The notes under the pieces: generated by a model
Databases searched by the model: none
What the model was told of the DNA's origin: nothing
What the model saw: only the letters and a program-made list of their open reading frames with translations
Shown here: positions 12,021 through 23,000 of the stretch, in pieces
Position numbering within the stretch: the stretch's first letter is position 1
How the letters are laid out: the number at the start of each line of letters is the position of its first letter
Assembly (NCBI RefSeq): GCF_037038585.1
Contig: NC_092523.1
Coordinates: 43,241,001 to 43,305,000, forward strand
Direction: 5' to 3'
DNA from: Patagioenas fasciata
Taxonomy: Eukaryota > Chordata > Aves > Columbiformes > Columbidae
DNA length: 64,000 bases
Translations under genes and position numbers: made by a program

Positions 12021-15000
12021 GATTACATTTTTTAGGTACAGAGAATTATAACTGAGCTAAAGTTCAAATGTAGATTGGTTCCCTGTGATTAAGTCTGAAT
12101 GCAATGGAAGGATCATCGTGTTCCAAGCAAATAAATGAAAAAAAATCAGTGTATTTCATGGAAGGAACTCCCTGAGTACCAAAAGAAATGTGAAAGCCAA
12201 ATAGGTATGCATAAAATTCTTGAGGACGTAACAACTTCCCAAAAGCTATTCAACAACCAGTCTAAATCTGCAACTTTCACACCTGATGGTCTCCTGAACC
12301 TTCTTGTTATCTTAGACTGCTTTCCTTGGATACTTCAAAGACGTGCCTTTTTATGGCTTTCAATACAAAACAGTTTTTGTTTCAAGAGGAATTTTTAGAA
12401 TTTTTTATAGTCCTTTTTGTTATTCTGTTTCTTAACATTGGTCTTTTGGAGGAAAAAAATGATAATAAAAAAAACCCTACAAACCAAACCAAACAGACTA
12501 GGTCATCCTTATGACTGAGAGGATGTAAAACTCAGTGCCAGGAGCTTGTATGTTGTCCCTCAACTCTGCAATACTTTGGCTCTTGGGTCTTGACATTTCA
12601 CATCCCACAGCCCACTCAAATTGCTGCTAGCATTTGTGGGGCTACACAATGAAATGTGGGATCTGGGACTGATCTGCATAAAAACTAACCTAGAGAGGCA
12701 GGTAGGTGGTTTAATTTTCACTGTGTTTCCCTACATTAATGCTGGCACAAGGAACAGGACAGAAAATGGCAACTGGGGGGAGGACGAAACTGTCTATTTT
12801 TCTGGCAGTGATAGTTTATGCTGCATTGAAGTTATGAAACTGTGATGTAAGGAACACAATCTGCGATGTCGTGAGCAGACATCTACAAGAAAATAACTGA
12901 ATACAAGGAGAAAGATCTTTTAGATTTGATTATTACATAAGTGGATAAAAAAATACATTCTCTAATTTCCTCACAAATTTCACGCCTAATGCCTGTCATA
13001 TCTTGACATTTTAATGAATGCCTGTCTACCCAAAACATTATTGCAAGCACAGAAAGAATGCTATGCTGTGCAGTCAAAATTAGACAAACTGTTTAAGAGC
13101 ATGTGTCAGGACAGACAGAAAGGTCTTCCAGGTTCTGGAGACAGTTGGTAAAGTCCTCTGATAAAAAAACTTCCCACAAGCTTGTGGTAGACATGTCAGA
13201 ACCACAAGAATTTGTGATAATCATATAAGCAACCAGCTTACTAAAATCTGTTCTTTTTCTTATATTAAGGTCATTACAGGAAAGTCGCACTCAGTTTTAC
13301 AAAACACATTACTTTCTCCAAATGTGACTCCCTACAAACTCCAATATGCTGATTTCAGCTATGCAGACATTTGACATTTCTGAGCTATTTATACATACCA
13401 GAATAAATCACATTTATAGATGCAGTTTGGATGCAGTTGGTTTGGCAACTAACCAAATTATAACAGTATAATTTAAAAATTGGACTGAAATCATAACTAG
13501 AAAAATAATGTAATAGGACTCTAATAAAAGAGTTGATAAATGAATTGTACAAACTCTTAGAATAACTGAAGGTGAACCAGTCCATCCATCAGTGAAGAGA
13601 TTTGCATAGCTATTGATGAAACTGGCTGTGGGCAGCTCAGTCATCAGAAAATTACTGGCTAAGTTTGAAAGACTAAGGTGAAAGAAGACTATGGAACCAT
13701 AAGATAAAGTTCTGTATTTTTCCATATTTAAAAATACATTTTGAGGAAAAAGTCTTTTATCCTTAGTTTTCATCTAGTTATAAACTGCCCGACTGTATAT
13801 ACTAGGCAAGAACTAAGGAATTTGTGTAATTTAACTGTACAATAATTAGAAGCTTTGAAATGAGTAAAACATTCTGTACTATAGCTATTTTAGTCTTGTT
13901 TCAGAATTAGATATCTCAGCTGTGCAAGCTACAATATTGATTCATCTGGGTGGAATGAAATATGACCAGCAATAGTGACACAGAAAATCCTGTTGATCTG
14001 ATTTCCTCTCCCTCTCACTGCTGCTGACCACAAATATTTTAACCTCCAACATTCCAGCTGAAGAGTGGAAAAAAAAGGTTCTGATATAGGAGCAGTAGTT
14101 TCAAAACTGTTGCAAATTTAAGCCCGTTGTTTCCCCTTGAAACTGGACTATATATAAAGAACAACATGAATGTGTAACAGTATGGAGGAACCACAGTCAT
14201 CACCACCAGATACAGTGAATATCCCACCTACCATATGAACATCGAAGCATCCTTGGACGAAGCCTTCACTGCAGACTGGCATACAGGCATGTTAATATGG
14301 ACGTGTTACCAAGGACTGTCTAATACAAGAGAAGTGCTGACAACTGTAATTTTTTCCTGACCTTGTTTAGTAAGTGATGTAGTAAGTCAGTCTCTTTCTA
14401 TTCTATTTCTATTGAATAGGGGCATTGACATGCAGCTTGAGGCTGCTTCTTATAACAGCAAAATATTGGTTTTCTGAAGGGATTTTTTTGAGTCTGCAAA
14501 TGGAACCAACCATCATTCAAAGCAAGTTTTGAAGTGATTTGCTCAATTTCCTGGAGTAATTATTCTCAGATGTTAGAGTAACAATTCAGATGTCAGCATT
14601 CTACCATTGCTGGCCATTTAGAAGACACATTCAGCTCATGTACTTATCTATTTTTGTAGGTCAAAATGAAAGCAATTTGGGGGGACTATAACAGAAATTT
14701 TCTTCCCTTCATCAATTTAAAAAGTGAAGTATTGTGAGGAGTGATGTGAGGTGCCATCCTTCTGCTCAGGGTCACCTGGAGCAAATCTACACTAGAAACT
14801 TGAAGCACGGCAAAGGCATATAGGGATGTGATTTTTTGATATCACTAGGCTGGCAAAAAGGCAGCTTTATGGCTTTTTTTTTCCCCCAGTACCATTATTC
14901 CAATACTCATCAAATCCATACATTCCCTCTTTCTTCCCTCTGCTTACAGAAGAAGGACTGATGCAGACGTCAACTGAAGAGGTGACCAGCTTTATGACTG

Positions 15001-16106
15001 TACCCACATCATATTAAGGAGTAGAAAATGCTGTTCTGACCAGTGATAATGAAAAGGCTAAATCAATACTACTGGAATTCCCATCACCCATTGGCCCAAA
15101 GCAGGGAAGAGTGTCATCAGGAGAAGAAGTGATCTTCTGAAGGCTTTCTCTGACCCCACCACAGGATACGAGATAAGAAGAAAACAAGCTCTTCTGTTAA
15201 TCTAATTTTACTATACCTCTGATTGTGGAAACAGATTTCCCAACACATTCCTCAATTGCATGCAAAGAAATTTCACAAAACACTCTAATAATAGTTTGAA
15301 TGGTGGCATTTCAGCTTTAAAAAGTGTGTTGGGAACAATTATACACACCTGTCTTTGCAGCAAGGAATAGAAAAAATAAAAACAGCATCTTCAGAGAGCT
15401 TAATCAAAGAAATTGCAGGCAGAAACCGGGCATACAATAACTTTTAGCCCTGTCTTGACAGATGACATTGGATTCCAATCCCAGCAGTGACACTCCCTAA
15501 CTGCTGAGATCTTGAAAAAAAGCATTAGAACTACTGTGATTCAGGTGTTCATCTGTGAAATGAGTCTTTTCCAAGAACATCTTTGTGCTTGTGCTGCTAC
15601 TTTGCAGATTACTTAGAAGTGCCCTGGCTGAATGGCTGATGATGTGTACTATCCATCATGCCTTTCACTACCCTTGTTCTAAGAGAAATGCTGTTGTACA
15701 TGTTAAAGGCTAAACTGCAGTGTTCAGAGGAAATAAAGTACCTTCCTGTTTGAAAGATGCTGCCAGTTCTGCACAAACACAGAGGAAACTGTCAAAACAC
15801 AATCTACGTGCCAGAGTACAGCTACAAAACACTAAAATCCTCTAGAAAGCAGAAAAGACATGATTCATGAGACAGTTGAAAATTTTACATAAGTGCAAGC
15901 TAGAGACTAGAATATGCTTTTACATTTGTAAAAGGTTCATATTTAGAAAAGAAATTTAATTTTAATTTCCTCATATTCAACTAATTCAGTCCCACATTAT
16001 GACGTCAATTATTTTACCTTTTGTAAGGGAAGCTATAGGGGCATTGTCTGCTTTGGGGACATTATTCCCAGTCACACTGATCAGCTTTCTCACACAAAGT
16101 CACAGA

Positions 16107-16135
16107 TATTGTATTGTATTGTATTGTATTGTATT
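16107..16135. repeat. (GTATT)5 pentanucleotide microsatellite
   Basis: Five perfect GTATT units preceded by one ATATT unit. Pentanucleotide arrays of this length are often polymorphic. Confidence 0.9.
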
Positions 16136-16877
16136 ACGGTCTGTTTCAGGTACATTTCAAGTCCCAGTCCTGAAAAAAAACCCAAACAAATAAATGCAAA
16201 CCCCCACAGATTAATAATATTAATAAACTCTACTTACTTAGTCTTGAAATGAAACCTGGTTTTGCAGGTTCTGTTTTTGTAGGACTGGGTTTTAGTAGGA
16301 TTCTGCCTCTGCTTACTCTTTAATTAGACATATATCTCATTTCTGTCACTTCATTAGGAATGAAAACATATTTGCTAGTGTGATTCAATATAACCCATTT
16401 TTGAGATTGTTCAATATTTAATTTCCATGCAATTGACATCAAATTGTTGTTGACATTTAATTGTATGAACTTCTAAAGATGCCTTTTGTAAAGGGGCTTG
16501 CAGTACAGGGCAGTAATCTTCAGACCACCCGCCTCACATACCCTCACTTCAGGGCCCCACTGTTGTCATTGGAGAAAAGAGGCTTCCTACCCTATGTGTT
16601 CTGAGTTACTGCACAGTGAGAGAGTTTACTTCTGTTGTTTATACATACAGCCTATTCTGCTTGGCTTATATGTAATTTTAGATATATAGATATATATATA
16701 TACACACATATATATGTATAAACAAACCACAAACCCAACAACAATAACAAAATATGAAGAATTACATTATATGCATATTTTTATGTTTGATTTTACTACT
16801 AAATAAATCTGACTGCATCTGCTGTGTCATGTTGCAAAGCATGGAACTATCAGAAAAAGCCATCTTCTGTCTGTCAG
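16136..16877. other. Intergenic DNA with an AT microsatellite
   Basis: Unique AT-rich sequence. An AT/AC alternating tract lies at about 16682-16720. No coding signal is seen. Confidence 0.55.
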
Positions 16878-17970
16878 ATCACAAAATCACAGAATGTTAG
16901 GGATTGGAAGGGACCTCAAAAGATGATCCAGTCCAATTCCCCTGCCAGAGCAGGAACACCTAGATGACGCTACACAGGAATATGTCCAGGCACGTTTTGA
17001 ATGTCTTCAGAGAAGGAGACTGCACAACCCCCCTGGACAGCCTGTTCCAGTGCTCTGTTACCCTCACTGAGACGAAATTTCTTCTCAAATTTAAGTGGAA
17101 CCTCTTGTGCTCCAGTTTGCATCCATTACCCCCTGTCTTACCATTGGTTGTCACCAAGAAGAGCCTGGCTCCATCCTTGTGACACTCACCCTTTATAAAT
17201 TTATAAACATTAATGAGGTCACCCCTCAGTCTCTTCTTCTCCAAGCTAAAGGCACCCAGCTCCCTCAGCCTTTCCTGATATGGGAGATGCTCCACTCCCT
17301 TAATCATCTTCGTTGCTCTGCGCTGGACTCTTTCCAGCAGTTCCCTGTCCTTCTTGAACTGAGGGGCCCAGAACTGGACACAATATTCCAGGTGTGGTCT
17401 CACCAGGGCAGAGTAGAGGATCTCTCTCGACCTACTAACCACCCCTCTTCTGATATACCCCAGGATGCCATTGGCTTTCTTGGCCACAAGGGCACAGTGC
17501 TGGCTCATGGTCATCCTGCTGTCCACCAGGACCCCCAGGTCCCTTTCCCCTACACTGCTCTCTAATAGGTCATTCCCCAACTTATACTGGAACCCAGATG
17601 CAAGACTCTACACATATCCTTGTTATATTTCCTTAAATTTTTCCCTGCCCAACTCTCCAGCCTGTCCAGGTCACACTGGATGGCAGCACAGCCTTCTGGC
17701 GTGTCAGCCACTCCTCCCAGCTTGGTGTCATCAGCAAACTTGCTGACAGTGCACTCTATTCCCTCATCCAAGTCATTGACGAATGTGTTGAATAATATAG
17801 GTCCCCGTACTGACCCTTGAGGCACTAGATACAGGCCTCCAGCTAGACTCTGCCCCATTGACCACGACTCTCTGTCTTCTTTCCTTCAGCCAGGTTGCAG
17901 TCCACCTCACTACCCAATTGTTCAGACCAGACACTCCCCTCAGACTGTGTGAGGTACTTGTGAAGCATCC
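16878..17970 (-). mobile_element. CR1 LINE, 5'-truncated, with broken reverse-transcriptase ORF2 (pseudogene)
   Basis: Read on the minus strand, this is the C-terminal part of CR1 ORF2. It begins inside the RT fingers/palm region with [14 protein letters not shown]-type residues, continues through the RT active-site block FADDTKLGG (within 17562-17858), and ends in a 206-codon open frame at 16960-17580 with the usual thumb motifs (SALVRPHLEYC, RRATKM, LEKKRLRGDL). The 3' tail is at the left (ACAAAATCACAGAATG). The three open segments are not in one frame, so at least two frameshifts inactivate it. The endonuclease half and 5' end are missing. The right boundary is approximate (17900-17990). 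It lies about 1.2 kb upstream of the NAF1 CpG island, in the opposite orientation. Confidence 0.93.
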
Positions 17971-19164
17971 TTGGGATGTTTTTTTCAGCACCGCCCAGAC
18001 ATTCTGGGGAAGAATGAAATGTTTTGGTGGTCTTTAAGCTGTGGGTGTACAGTTCTCTCAGGGCTGGAGGGGAGGTTTATTACATGGAAAACGTGTCATT
18101 TTGTCCTCTGCTCCCATCAGACACCCAAATCCCAGTCCTTTCTGGCACTCTCAGCATTTTCACATATAATTCTCTCACGTATTAATATATGGGGTTCCTC
18201 CTTGGACCTATATTGCGCTCTGTTTCCCACCCTGTTGCATGGGAGCAAAGACAGCCTTAGCTCTTCATTTGCAAGGCAGTCTGAGGGACAGCACGCTGAA
18301 GCTCTGTGATAGCCAGAAACACACCATGTTGGCACAGGATCACAGCTGTCAGGTCGCAATTTGGGATCTGGGCTCAAAGGGCTTGTCCGTAGGCTCACAG
18401 TCACAGCAGCCTCCTGATGATGCTTGTCTTTTGCACGTCTTTTGGGTTTTCCCACGGATAAGTTGTGTTCAAGAGAAGATGTGTCTTGTCTCCTGAGTAA
18501 CCTTCACGGGGAAGAGCTTTAAGTCCCCCAACTGGTTCTGTCCTACAGGAGAGGACACCATGCATGCCAGATCCCTGGGTGCCAAGAGAAAAGGCTAAGA
18601 CACCAACTGGCTTCTCCACAGACCTGTGTGAGGCATTTATCAGACCCCCCAAAACCTTGAAGCTCCAAACTAGTGGCTATTTATGGTGAACCTAGAACAT
18701 AAATGGACACTTATGTTGTGGTGAATGGTTTGGAGATCTTAAGGCTGTGGTTAGGTTTTGTATAGCTAGGTATTACTACACGGTTACTACAGTAGGGTTG
18801 AGCCTTACTATAGTAATTTGATATACAGCTTTTCTTAACTGTTTTAGTTTTAATTACATGAATCTTCTGTACATTGCCACCATATCTACAAACTACCAAA
18901 ACAAATCCATCCCAATAGGTGCTCAGCAGGAGTAGCAATGACCTCTGCCTTTGTCTTTCAGGCAAGCCTCATAAAAACGAAACTCTTTGATTTAAAAGCT
19001 TTAGTGTTTGATTTAAACTAACCATAACATTTACCACGGCTTAAATAAAAAAGACTTTAGAAATTATGACAAAATTCATTACTGCTACCCTCCGTCGTTT
19101 TTTTTAATAGAATGGCTTATTCTAACAAAGAGCCCAAACCAGTCAAATGTTAACAGACAATTAC
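17971..19164. other. Unassigned block upstream of the NAF1 promoter
   Basis: 18000-18660 is richer in G+C than its surroundings and has overlapping open frames of 80-112 codons on both strands. None has a recognisable domain. It could be a remnant of an older repeat, such as an LTR, but I found no clear LTR ends, primer-binding site or target-site duplication. 18700-19164 returns to AT-rich unique sequence that changes abruptly to GC-rich at about 19165. Confidence 0.4.
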
Positions 19165-19314
19165 TGCATCCCCCCACGCCCCGCCTCCTTCCCGCCCCGG
19201 GCGGCCGCGCGCGGCCGTTGTGCCGTGCAGCTCCGCCCTCCCGCAACGGCCGCTCCTCGTGCGCTCCCGCTGCGCCGCCGCGTCACGGGAGGGGCCGCAG
19301 CGCGACCCGTGCGC

Positions 19315-19320
19315 CACGTG
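19315..19320. promoter_or_regulatory. Perfect E-box CACGTG in the NAF1 CpG island
   Basis: A palindromic CACGTG sits 145 bp upstream of the start codon. This is the canonical MYC/MAX and USF site. Several H/ACA RNP genes, DKC1 among them, are established MYC targets, so regulation of NAF1 with ribosome production is plausible but not shown. A CGTCA half-site (CRE-like) is at 19281-19285. Confidence 0.5.
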
Positions 19321-19384
19321 CGCGTCCCGCCCCTCACCAGGACCAGGCGACTCGAGCGCGGCGGGGCGTGGGCGCTCGGGACAC

Positions 19385-19392
19385 CCGGAAGT
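19385..19392 (+). promoter_or_regulatory. ETS/GABP-type site CCGGAAGT
   Basis: An exact CCGGAAGT core lies 68 bp before the start codon. Such sites are typical of TATA-less CpG-island promoters and often lie close to the transcription start. Confidence 0.5.
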
Positions 19393-19459
19393 GGCGTGTG
19401 GCTGGGGGTGGGGCTGCGGGCCGCGTGGGGCGGCTGGGGCGCGTGCCGTTAGTGCCGGC

Positions 19460-20049
19460 ATGGAGGCTGAGGTGGAGGTGGTGGCGCAGATGGAGAGCCT
19501 GGGCTTTGAGCCCGGCACCGCCGGCCCGCCGCCGGGCACGGAGCAGGCGGCCAGCACGGAGGAGCTGCCGGGCGAGGAGCAGGCGGTTAGCGTGGAGGGG
19601 CTGCCGGGCCGGGAGCAAGCAGTCAGCATGGAAGGGCAGCTGGGTGAGGTCAGCATGGATGGGATACCGGGCCAGGAACGGGCGGCCGGCACGGAGGGAG
19701 CGCCGGGTGAAGAGCAAGCGGCGAGCGCGGACGGGGCGCCGGGCGAGGAGCAGGCGACCAGCACGAAGCGGGAGCTGGACGAGGAGCAGGTGGTGAACAC
19801 GGAGGGGGGTCCGCGCGAAGAGCTTGCGGCCGGCACAGAGGGAGCACCGAGCGAAGATCAGGCGGCCCGCACGGAGAGGGCGCTGGGCCAAGAACAGGCG
19901 GCAAGCGCGGAAGGGGCGCCGAACCCCCGGGAGGGCGGTGGGGAAGAGTGGTGCCCGCCGCCCCCAGCTGGGGCAGCGCCCTGCTCACCGCCGTCTGAGG
20001 ATCCCAGCGGGCCCCCGGCTGCCGCCGCCTCCTCGTCGGACTCGGACAG
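19460..20049 (+). CDS. NAF1: NAF1 coding exon 1 (residues 1-196 and two bases of 197)
   Basis: Starts at ATG in the context GCCGGCATGG. The donor is CAG|GTGGGT after 20049, leaving phase 2 (AG) that combines with the first base of exon 2 to give Ser197. Residues 1-25 include a hydrophobic/acidic start like that of other NAF1 proteins. Residues 26-154 are eleven 12-residue repeats, 155-190 Pro/Gly-rich, and 191-196 begin the Ser/Asp run. No in-frame ATG occurs upstream in the CpG island. Confidence 0.93.
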
Positions 20050-23000
20050 GTGGGTTTAGCCCCGGGTCTAGGCCGTGAGGGCCGCGTCGCTTTCCGCGGG
20101 TCGCTTGTTCACTGGAGGCCGGCGGTCCTGTGGCTCAGCGCTCTCGGAGCGGGGTGTCCGGGTCCGCCCCCCTCCCTGCCACACTGTTGCAGCTTCTGTA
20201 GCTTTCCCGTTAAGGATGACGTTTTCAGTTATATTTCAATAGGAGTTTTATTTTTGAATTAATAAGTCTGCAATGACTGTAATGCTATACGATTTAATGA
20301 GAACATGAGTTTGGCGTGGTGACCTGTAGACCATCATGGTTGACTGTGCCACTGTGTCCATTTGAATTCCATTTGACATGGTCCTCACAGGGTGCTTCTA
20401 CATCACTTGTGACAAGACACCTGCAGTGTTATTACTGGAAAAAAAAAAAAAAAAAAAAGAATGTAAGATTCAAGATAAAGAATCTGCAGATTTTAACCCA
20501 TGTTCTAGTTTGGGCATCCTTGGTGGAAAACCTCATTCTTGACTTGCATTTTTAGTTTATAAAAGGTTCCATCTTCTACTTGTGTCTGTGCATTGGTGTC
20601 CAGTATAGTTGGTAAAAAGTAACTTTGGTTAGATGTTGGCTCTGTTTCAGTCTAGAAGCTTGCACACTTTGTCAGTTTTACTGAGTTTTTGTGGTTTCGG
20701 GCCATTGAAGCAAGCTGGGTGTGGCTGCTTCTAACTAATGAAGACTGAAATGAAGTGTAAGTATCTCCCCTTAATAAGAAGATACTGAGCTTTGTTAACA
20801 GTTAATGGGGTAAATCTTGACTTTGCAAGTACTTGGTTTACTCTGTTCAAAGTTTTCCTAGAATGTTGAGGTCTGATGTAGAGTGAAATTCCTGACCTAT
20901 AGCAAAGGTTTCACCTGTAGTCTTTTTTACTTCCAAATGTATAGTCTGATTTTTTTTTTGGGCTTTCTGCTATATTGATTTTGTTCCAGTAAGTCCATAT
21001 TTGGCCATTTCAAAAGGTTTGTTTGGAGAGGTGCTCTTATTTGTTGTCTTTCCTATCAGCAATTATTGGAAAAAAAATGCAGAAACAGATAATTGGAAGC
21101 CATCCATTTGCTTGTAAATGAGATAATGTAATACCAAAGAATCTAAAAGAGAGGTGGGTTTTTTTGGTAGTTTATTTATCACTGTTTCTAAATGTTGCTT
21201 TGTTAGAGATCAGATCAGGTAAGAAAGGACAGGTGCAATTTTCCAAAAGTTTGCTTGTCCCAGTGTCTTTTTATGCAGAGTTTGCAACCATTTTTTTCCG
21301 TCACCAGTTTCAGTTACTCCATGTGTTTGTTTCTTCCACCAACTCTTGAAGAATTTAGACTTTTGCTAAAAACAATGTGTCGATATGAATAAGAACTGGC
21401 TTCTTAATGTGCTCTTTGCTTGAAATAGTAAGTCTAAGACAGTAAAACTCTCTTATGTGTGTACCAGTGAGAAAAATTAAATTACTAATCTGTGAGAATA
21501 TGTATTTGGGCAATTCAGACAGGCCATGAATTATGAAACTAATCACTTTCATCTGCTAAAGTGAGAATTTGGTTTTTTAACCTTTATAGTGCAAGATGCA
21601 TTGCTTGGAATGAGTATTTTCTAGGCTTGCACTTAGCTTTATGCTAATATTGGGATTGTACAAGAAAAGTGACTGTGAGCTCTAGCAGGTAGTTTAATGT
21701 ATTATCTTTGAAAAGTATTTTTGTGCTCAGATACATCTGGTGATGTTCAATTCTGGGAATTTGAGTGGTGCATAAAATGGGAATGTGCTGACAGTATATA
21801 GACTTTATGGTCCTGGTTTGGCTGTATTTATATAGGTACTATACTGAAGGTGATCATCCTGTGACTCATCATTGCAAACCCATGAAGTGTAGGTCCCAAA
21901 CTGTGACTATCACATGTGTCTGACAGAGAGAGTTGTGCTGGTGCTGGACTTTTACATTGGGTAACCAGTGGGAGAAACTGGATTGGGTGAACTTAAAGAG
22001 GTGATTGCTTTCATGCCACAGGCACCATTCAGCAGTGAAACAGTGGGAACCCAAGTGAACCATTCTAGTTGTTAGCATTTTCCCAGAGCTACTGAAGCTA
22101 TGATTCTCAGATTTTTTTTTTGTTTTTGTTTTTATTTATGGTTTTGTCCACTAGCTTGTAGGTTCAGGAAAGATGGCTGTTCCTCTATATACAAATGTAT
22201 ACATTTAAGAAAAACATATCTAGTAAGCAAAGGTACTTGAGTGATTTATAATCTATCCACTCTTTTTTATCTGTAATGTACAAGTCTATGTTCTAACTCC
22301 TTTGTTTGTTTTGTTCAGTGATACGGATTCAGATAGTTCATCAAGTACGTCCTCCTCTCCATGTTCCCCTTCAATAGTATCTGATGAAGATGATCATCTG
22401 AATGGGAAGGATAACAGATCTTACTGTGTTAAAACAAAAGATGAGTTGCCTATTGATGTAAGTACAGTGTGTTATCTTTTAAACCCTTTTCTAGTAACCC
22501 AACTTAAAATATTTTAACTTAATATATTTTAAGTCATTGCAATACTTAATGATTGAATGTAAGTTTTTGTACTAATTCAGATACAGCACAGTTAATGACT
22601 TAGAATGTCGTAGTTTTTCAGTATATTAAGACCCCTCTGAAGGTTCATATTTGTGTAAAATCAGAATTGTAATTAACGAAAACAAATTTCTGGATAAAAT
22701 CCTGGATCTTTTAGTACTTTTTTAGTACTGTATATTGCAGGCTTTCATCATCCTTTCTCTATGTGAGAGACTTGAAGGTCTGATATGTCTTGCAGTCATA
22801 TTTCAAATATGTTTAGCCTTGAGGTAAAAATTTTGGATGTTATATTAAGCCCCCCAGAGGTTCAGATTACATTGCTTCTACTCACTTAAGCAAAATTATT
22901 AGAGCAGTTGTAGAAATGGTTTGCGTTTGTTTTATTCTGCAATTTTTGTTACAGCACTGTTTTATTTATTGCAGATCAGAGCCTTAATTTGCATCAAGAT

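Larger units (their letters stand above)
10651..16106. other. Intergenic DNA with scattered simple repeats, no gene recognised
   Basis: AT-rich sequence. Local low-complexity parts are a purine-rich A/G tract at 11278-11336 and a T/G tract at 11975-12020. A 119-codon minus-strand frame (13414-13773) has no recognisable domain and no splice context. Confidence 0.55.
19165..20170 (+). promoter_or_regulatory. NAF1: CpG island and presumed NAF1 promoter
   Basis: A sharp change from AT-rich sequence to a dense run of CpG and GC boxes starts at about 19165, covers all of exon 1 and fades shortly into intron 1. No TATA box is placed sensibly before the start codon, as expected for a housekeeping RNP-assembly gene. 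GC-box or KLF-like sequences (CCCCGCCTCC near 19179, GGGGTGGGGC near 19405) are present. The transcription start cannot be placed exactly; it most likely lies between about 19200 and 19440. I see no head-to-head gene on the other strand. Confidence 0.8.

Noticed and set aside
19147-19452. 101-codon upstream frame ending 7 bp before the NAF1 start codon
   Set aside because: Its ATG lies just outside the CpG island, probably upstream of transcription start, so it is unlikely to be a functional uORF without start-site data.
19150-19988. Minus-strand and out-of-frame open frames of 112-228 codons over the CpG island
   Set aside because: They are shadows of the GC-rich 36-bp coding minisatellite; the + strand frame joins to NAF1 exon 2 in phase.
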